Source: DATKSS01 sp035533335 (GTDB taxonomy: Bacteria > Chloroflexota > Dormibacteria > Dormibacterales > Dormibacteraceae). Taken from it: a stretch of 9,150 nucleotides of DNA. Below, one piece after another: positions 5,361-9,150 of this stretch. Where the stretch lies: the NCBI GenBank assembly GCA_035533335.1, contig DATLUC010000131.1:1-9150 (forward strand), in the 5' to 3' direction. The notes under the pieces are model-generated. The model was not told the origin of the DNA. It saw only the letters and a program-made list of their open reading frames with translations, and searched no databases. The first letter of the stretch is position 1, and each line of letters starts with the position of its first letter. Made by a program: the position numbers and the translations under genes.

Positions 5361-7586
5361 TTGGTTCCCGCAGAGTCCTCCCAGCCCAACGTCGACGCCC
5401 TGCTCGCGAAGTTGAACCCGCCCCAGCAGGAAGCCGTCACGCACGGCGACGGACCCCTCCTGATCTTCGCCGGCGCCGGCAGCGGCAAGACCCGCGTGCT
5501 CACCGCCCGGATCGCCTACCTCATCGCCACGCGCCGGGTCTGGCCCGACCGCCTGGTCGCGGTCACGTTCACGAACAAGGCAGCCCGCGAGATGCGGGGG
5601 CGGGTCGAGTCACTGGTAGGCGAGGCGGCGCGGAACATGTGGGTGGGGACGTTCCACTCCACCGCGGTCAAGATCCTGCGCCGCGAGTCGCAGCGCATCG
5701 GCATCGCGAACAGCTTCGTCATCTTCGACGAGGACGACACCCGCGCCGCCCTGAGGCGGGTGCTGGACGAGTTGCGCCTCGACCCGAAGCGCTACCCGAT
5801 CGGTGCGTTGAGCAACGCGATCTCCCAGGCGAAGAACGATCTCAAGCGCCCCCAGGATTACCCCAACCGCAGCTACGCCGACGAGGTCGTGCGGCGCGTC
5901 TACGAGTCGTACCAGGATGTTCTGCGCCGCTCAGGCGGTCTCGACTTCGACGACCTGATCATGAAGCTGGTCGAGCTGTTGAGCACCGACGAGGAAGCGC
6001 TCGCCAAATGGCGCGACCGGTTCCGCCACGTGCTGGTCGACGAGTATCAGGACACCAACCGTGCGCAGTACGTGCTCGTGAACCTGCTTGCGCAGGAGCA
6101 CCGCAATGTCGCGGTGGTGGGTGATGACGACCAGTCGATCTATCGTTTCCGTGGCGCCGACATCCGCAACATCCTGGATTTCCGCAAGGACTACCCCGAT
6201 GCGCATGTCGTCCACCTCGAGCAGAACTATCGCTCCAGTCAGGCCATCCTCGACGCGGCCTACAGCGTGATCCGAAGCAACCCCGAACGCGCGGAAAAGC
6301 GCCTGTGGACCGAGCGGGCAGGCGGTGAGAAGGTGATGGCGATGCAGGCCTACAACGAGATCGAGGAGGCGGAGTTCGTCGCCGACGAGATCGAGCGCCT
6401 GCGCCGCACCGAGAACCGCGGTTACTCGGACTTCGCGATCCTCTACCGCACCAACGCGCAGTCGCGCTCGTTCGAAGACGTACTCGCGCGCCGCCGCATC
6501 CCCTACCGGCTCGTCGGCGGCATCCGCTTCTGGGAGCGCCGTGAGGTCAAAGACCTCGTCGCCTATTTTCGGTTCTGCTTCAACCCCAAGGACTCCCTGA
6601 GCTTCTCTCGCATCGTGTCGGTCCCGCCGCGCAAGATCGGCAACGTGACAGTCGATGCGCTCAACACTAGGGCCCGGGAAACCGAAGACGACCTGCTCAC
6701 CATCCTCGCCGACCCGGCCCGCGTGGCCGGCGTGCCCAAAGCCGCGGTCGCACCGCTGCAGGTATTTCGCTCGCAGATCGAATCCGTTCGCGCGACCATG
6801 GGCGTTCTTCGGCCCAGCGAGCTGCTCGACCACATCGTCGAGGTGATGGACCTCCGCCGGCACTACCTTGACGGGACCCCGCAGGGCGAGGCGCGGATGG
6901 AGAACATCAACGAGCTGCGCGGCCTGGCGGAGAGCTTTGATGACCGCGAGCCGGCGCAGGGGGTAGAGGATTTCCTCGCCGAGGTCGCGCTCGTCTCCGA
7001 CGTGGACGCCTACGACGAGAATGGCGAAGGCGTGACCTTGATCACGCTCCACATGGTCAAAGGTCTCGAGTTCCCCGTCGTGTTCATGGTCGGGATGGAG
7101 GAGGGCCTTCTGCCTCATCAACGAGCACTCGACGAGCGCGAGGAGAATCCGTCGGCGGTCGGCGCGGCGACCGAGATGGCGGAGGAGCGGCGCCTGGCAT
7201 ATGTCGGCATGACCCGCGCCAAGGACCGCCTGTACCTCAGCTGCGCCTTTCGCCGCCACCTGTACGGGCGCTCGCAGCCGGCCTTTCCGAGCCGATTCCT
7301 GACCGACATCCCGCAGTCGATGCTCGCTGCGCCCAAGGGCAGCGCGCCGGTCGCGCCGCCGCGCCAGGGCTACAAGGAGCGATACCAGGAGCGCCAGGTC
7401 GAGGCCGCGCCCGCGGCGCCGCCCGTGCAGCGGTTCTGGAGCGGTGACCGGGTCAAGCACCCGGCGTTCGGCGCGGGCACGGTTGTGAAGAGCACGTTGA
7501 CGCGCACCGATGAGGAGCTCGTGATCAAGTTCGACAAGGTCGGGCTGAAGATCCTGAGCGGCATGCTCGCCCCCCTCACCAAGTGA
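5361..7586 (+). CDS. pcrA: ATP-dependent DNA helicase PcrA/UvrD (superfamily 1A)
   Basis: From the TTG at 5361 the protein is 741 residues, normal for PcrA. Motifs occur in order: Q motif LNPPQQ (18-23), Walker A AGAGSGKT with Lys43, motif Ia TFTNKAAREM, GTFHSTAVKIL, Walker B LVDEYQDT with Asp227/Glu228, motif III GDDDQSIYRFRGAD, motif IV EQNYRSSQAIL, motif V HMVKGLEFPVVF followed by GMEEGLLPH, and motif VI RLAYVGMTRAKDRLYLS. The C-terminal FWSGDRVKHPAFGAGTVV segment is the Tudor-like domain that binds RNA polymerase in this family. The enzyme unwinds DNA 3'-5' in nucleotide excision repair, plasmid replication and conflict resolution. No Shine-Dalgarno precedes the TTG, and a GTG at 5325 would add 12 residues. 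The frame stays open 303 codons further upstream, but that part is antisense to the cyclase gene and is not counted. It overlaps ligA at its 3' end. Confidence 0.95.
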   Translation: MVPAESSQPNVDALLAKLNPPQQEAVTHGDGPLLIFAGAGSGKTRVLTARIAYLIATRRVWPDRLVAVTFTNKAAREMRGRVESLVGEAARNMWVGTFHSTAVKILRRESQRIGIANSFVIFDEDDTRAALRRVLDELRLDPKRYPIGALSNAISQAKNDLKRPQDYPNRSYADEVVRRVYESYQDVLRRSGGLDFDDLIMKLVELLSTDEEALAKWRDRFRHVLVDEYQDTNRAQYVLVNLLAQEHRNVAVVGDDDQSIYRFRGADIRNILDFRKDYPDAHVVHLEQNYRSSQAILDAAYSVIRSNPERAEKRLWTERAGGEKVMAMQAYNEIEEAEFVADEIERLRRTENRGYSDFAILYRTNAQSRSFEDVLARRRIPYRLVGGIRFWERREVKDLVAYFRFCFNPKDSLSFSRIVSVPPRKIGNVTVDALNTRARETEDDLLTILADPARVAGVPKAAVAPLQVFRSQIESVRATMGVLRPSELLDHIVEVMDLRRHYLDGTPQGEARMENINELRGLAESFDDREPAQGVEDFLAEVALVSDVDAYDENGEGVTLITLHMVKGLEFPVVFMVGMEEGLLPHQRALDEREENPSAVGAATEMAEERRLAYVGMTRAKDRLYLSCAFRRHLYGRSQPAFPSRFLTDIPQSMLAAPKGSAPVAPPRQGYKERYQERQVEAAPAAPPVQRFWSGDRVKHPAFGAGTVVKSTLTRTDEELVIKFDKVGLKILSGMLAPLTK

Positions 7587-9150
7587 AGCGCAAGCGCCCC
7601 GCCGTCGACCCGGCGATCCGCGTCGAGGAGCTGAGGCAGATGATCCGCGGCTACGAGCACGCCTACTACGTGCTCGACCACCCGGAGGTTTCAGACGCCG
7701 AGTACGACGCGCTTTTCCTCGAGCTGCGGCGCATCGAAGACGAGCGCCCCGACCTGGTTACGGCCGACTCCCCCACGCAGCGCGTAGGCGGCGAGGCTTC
7801 CGACCAGTTTGCCAAGGTGCGGCACCGCTCGCCGATGCTCAGCCTTCAGAACGCATTCGACGAGTCCGAGATCCGCGCCTTCGACAAGCGCGTGCGCGCC
7901 GCCGTCGGCGACAAGCTGAAGTACTGCTGCGAGCTGAAGATCGACGGGCTCGCGATGAGCATCACCTATTCCAAGGGCCGCTTCCAGCGCGCGGCGACGC
8001 GAGGCGACGGCGCGGTCGGCGAGGACGTCAGCGCCAACGTCCGCACCATCCGCAGCGTTCCGCTTTCGCTGACCCCGGTCGGCGGACTTCCGGACGTCTT
8101 CGAGGTGAGGGGCGAGGTCTACTTCCCGATCGCGGCCTTTGAAAAGCTGAACCGCGAGATCGAGGCCCAGGGCCGCCCGCGCTTCGTCAACCCGCGCAAC
8201 ACGGCGGCGGGCAGCGTGAGGCAGATCGACCCCAACGTCACGGCGAGCCGCGACCTGCAGACGTTCATGTACACGCTCGACCCAGCCGGGCCGTGCCGCT
8301 CGCAGTGGGAGGTGCTCGACACCCTCGAGAAGATGGGCTTCCGCGTGAACAAGAACCGCCGCCGCCTTAACTCCATCGACGAGGTGATCGAGTACCACGC
8401 GGAGTGGCAGCGACGGCGCCACGAGCTTGAGCACGAGATCGACGGCATCGTCGTCAAGGTCGACGATTTCGCGCAGCAGCAGGAGCTTGGTTTTGTCGCT
8501 CGCTCGCCGCGCTGGGCGATCGCGTTCAAGTACGCGCCTGAGCAGGCCGAGACCGAGGTCGAGGAGATCGCGTGCTACGTCGGGCGCACCGGCGTGCTGA
8601 CCCCCGTGGCGCACCTGAGACCGGTGGTGGTGGGCGGCGTGACCGTCCGCAACGTGACGATGCACAACGAAGCGCAGGTCAACGAGAAGGGCGTCTACGT
8701 CGGAGCGCGCGTCGTGATCCATCGAGCGGGGGACGTCATCCCCGAGATCGTGAGCGTCAAAGAGCCGAAGACCGGCTGGAAGATGCCAGCGAGATGCCCG
8801 GTCTGTGGTGGCGAGGTCGTGCGCGAGGAGCCGTACATCGCCCATCGGTGCGTCAACCCGTTCTGCGCGGCGCAGCGCCTCGAACGTTTGCGGCATTTCG
8901 CCAGCCGCGGCGCGCTGAACATCGAGGGCCTGGGGTACGCGACCCTCGGCCAGGTCATCGACAAGGGATGGGTCGAGGATCCGAGCGATCTCTACCGCCT
9001 GACCAAAGAACAGGTGATGGAGCTCGAGGGCTTCGCCGAGAAGTCCGCGCAGAACCTCGTCGAGCGCATCGCCGGCAGCCGGCGGCCGCCGCTCGGCCGC
9101 TTCCTTTACGCGCTGGGCATCCCCCAGGTGGGCGAGGCGACCGCCGACCT
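7583..9150 (+). CDS. ligA: NAD-dependent DNA ligase LigA (3' end outside window)
   Basis: The GTG at 7583 overlaps the pcrA stop in GTGA, so translation is probably coupled; no Shine-Dalgarno is needed or seen. 522 codons are visible without a break. Domain Ia shows AYYVLDHPEVSDAEYDAL (27-44) for NAD binding. The adenylation domain has CELKIDG with the nucleotide-accepting Lys119 and TRGDGAVGEDV. EIDGIVVKVD and WAIAFKYAP follow, then the OB fold (GRTGVLTPVAHL). The zinc finger has Cys405, Cys408, Cys423 and Cys428, and the start of the helix-hairpin-helix region (MELEGFAEKSAQNLV) is present. The remaining helix-hairpin-helix motifs and the BRCT domain lie beyond the window. The enzyme seals nicks at Okazaki fragments and in repair. 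The basic KRKR at the N-terminus is slightly unusual. Placement with pcrA fits a repair/replication operon. Confidence 0.96.
   Translation, partial: MKRKRPAVDPAIRVEELRQMIRGYEHAYYVLDHPEVSDAEYDALFLELRRIEDERPDLVTADSPTQRVGGEASDQFAKVRHRSPMLSLQNAFDESEIRAFDKRVRAAVGDKLKYCCELKIDGLAMSITYSKGRFQRAATRGDGAVGEDVSANVRTIRSVPLSLTPVGGLPDVFEVRGEVYFPIAAFEKLNREIEAQGRPRFVNPRNTAAGSVRQIDPNVTASRDLQTFMYTLDPAGPCRSQWEVLDTLEKMGFRVNKNRRRLNSIDEVIEYHAEWQRRRHELEHEIDGIVVKVDDFAQQQELGFVARSPRWAIAFKYAPEQAETEVEEIACYVGRTGVLTPVAHLRPVVVGGVTVRNVTMHNEAQVNEKGVYVGARVVIHRAGDVIPEIVSVKEPKTGWKMPARCPVCGGEVVREEPYIAHRCVNPFCAAQRLERLRHFASRGALNIEGLGYATLGQVIDKGWVEDPSDLYRLTKEQVMELEGFAEKSAQNLVERIAGSRRPPLGRFLYALGIPQVGEATAD

Noticed and set aside
5931..7460. 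509-codon open frame on the minus strand within pcrA
   Set aside because: It is antisense to helicase motifs II-VI, has no protein family features of its own and no ribosome site.
7691..8896. 401-codon open frame on the minus strand within ligA
   Set aside because: It is antisense to the ligase catalytic domains, and its Arg/His/Asp/Leu-rich composition is typical of a shadow frame.
1..9150. CRISPR array, insertion sequence or defence operon
   Set aside because: No regularly spaced repeats, no transposase or integrase motifs and no recognised defence genes were seen on either strand.

Overview
The window is GC-rich chromosomal DNA with frequent TTG/GTG starts, a compact pcrA-ligA pair, a TTG-started secreted lytic-transglycosylase-like protein and a PKD-type exported protein. 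This suits a high-GC, probably uncultivated bacterium of actinobacterial type (Thermoleophilia-like, or a neighbouring phylum such as Dormibacterota). That placement rests on gene style only and is not firm.

Left part (1-980): the tail of an unknown gene ends at 102. Next comes a gene-poor stretch holding a tRNA-like locus. A recognisable tRNA 3' half (TTT/Lys-type anticodon loop, T-arm, acceptor strand, CCA) sits at about 230-279. It is preceded by GGAGG-rich sequence with a perfect 12-bp hairpin instead of a normal 5' half. Its last 15 bases are tandemly duplicated, and two composite repeats flank the locus. From 930 down to 455 on the minus strand lie remains of an ABC transporter ATPase gene (CydD/CydC-like), collapsed by deletions and frameshifts.

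Middle (980-4118): a signal-peptide protein with a beta-sandwich module, Ig/PKD-like repeats and a helical C-terminal domain lies between two gene remnants: the ABC pseudogene on its left and a 5'-truncated class III nucleotide cyclase on its right. A small membrane-anchored protein with a lysozyme/transglycosylase-like domain follows, with a strong Shine-Dalgarno and TTG start. It converges on the next gene across a spacer that holds two related hairpins.

Right part (4119-9150): a GAF-cyclase signalling protein runs leftward, with two of its canonical cyclase active-site residues substituted. Divergent from it, across a very short gap, is pcrA/uvrD helicase. The ligA DNA ligase gene overlaps the end of pcrA by four bases and runs off the window. 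PcrA and LigA form a DNA repair and replication pair and are the most secure calls here.

I found no CRISPR array, phage module or defence operon. The most unusual material is the tRNA-like locus with its repeats, and the cyclase pair in which one copy lacks the N-terminal half of its domain and the other has lost catalytic residues.
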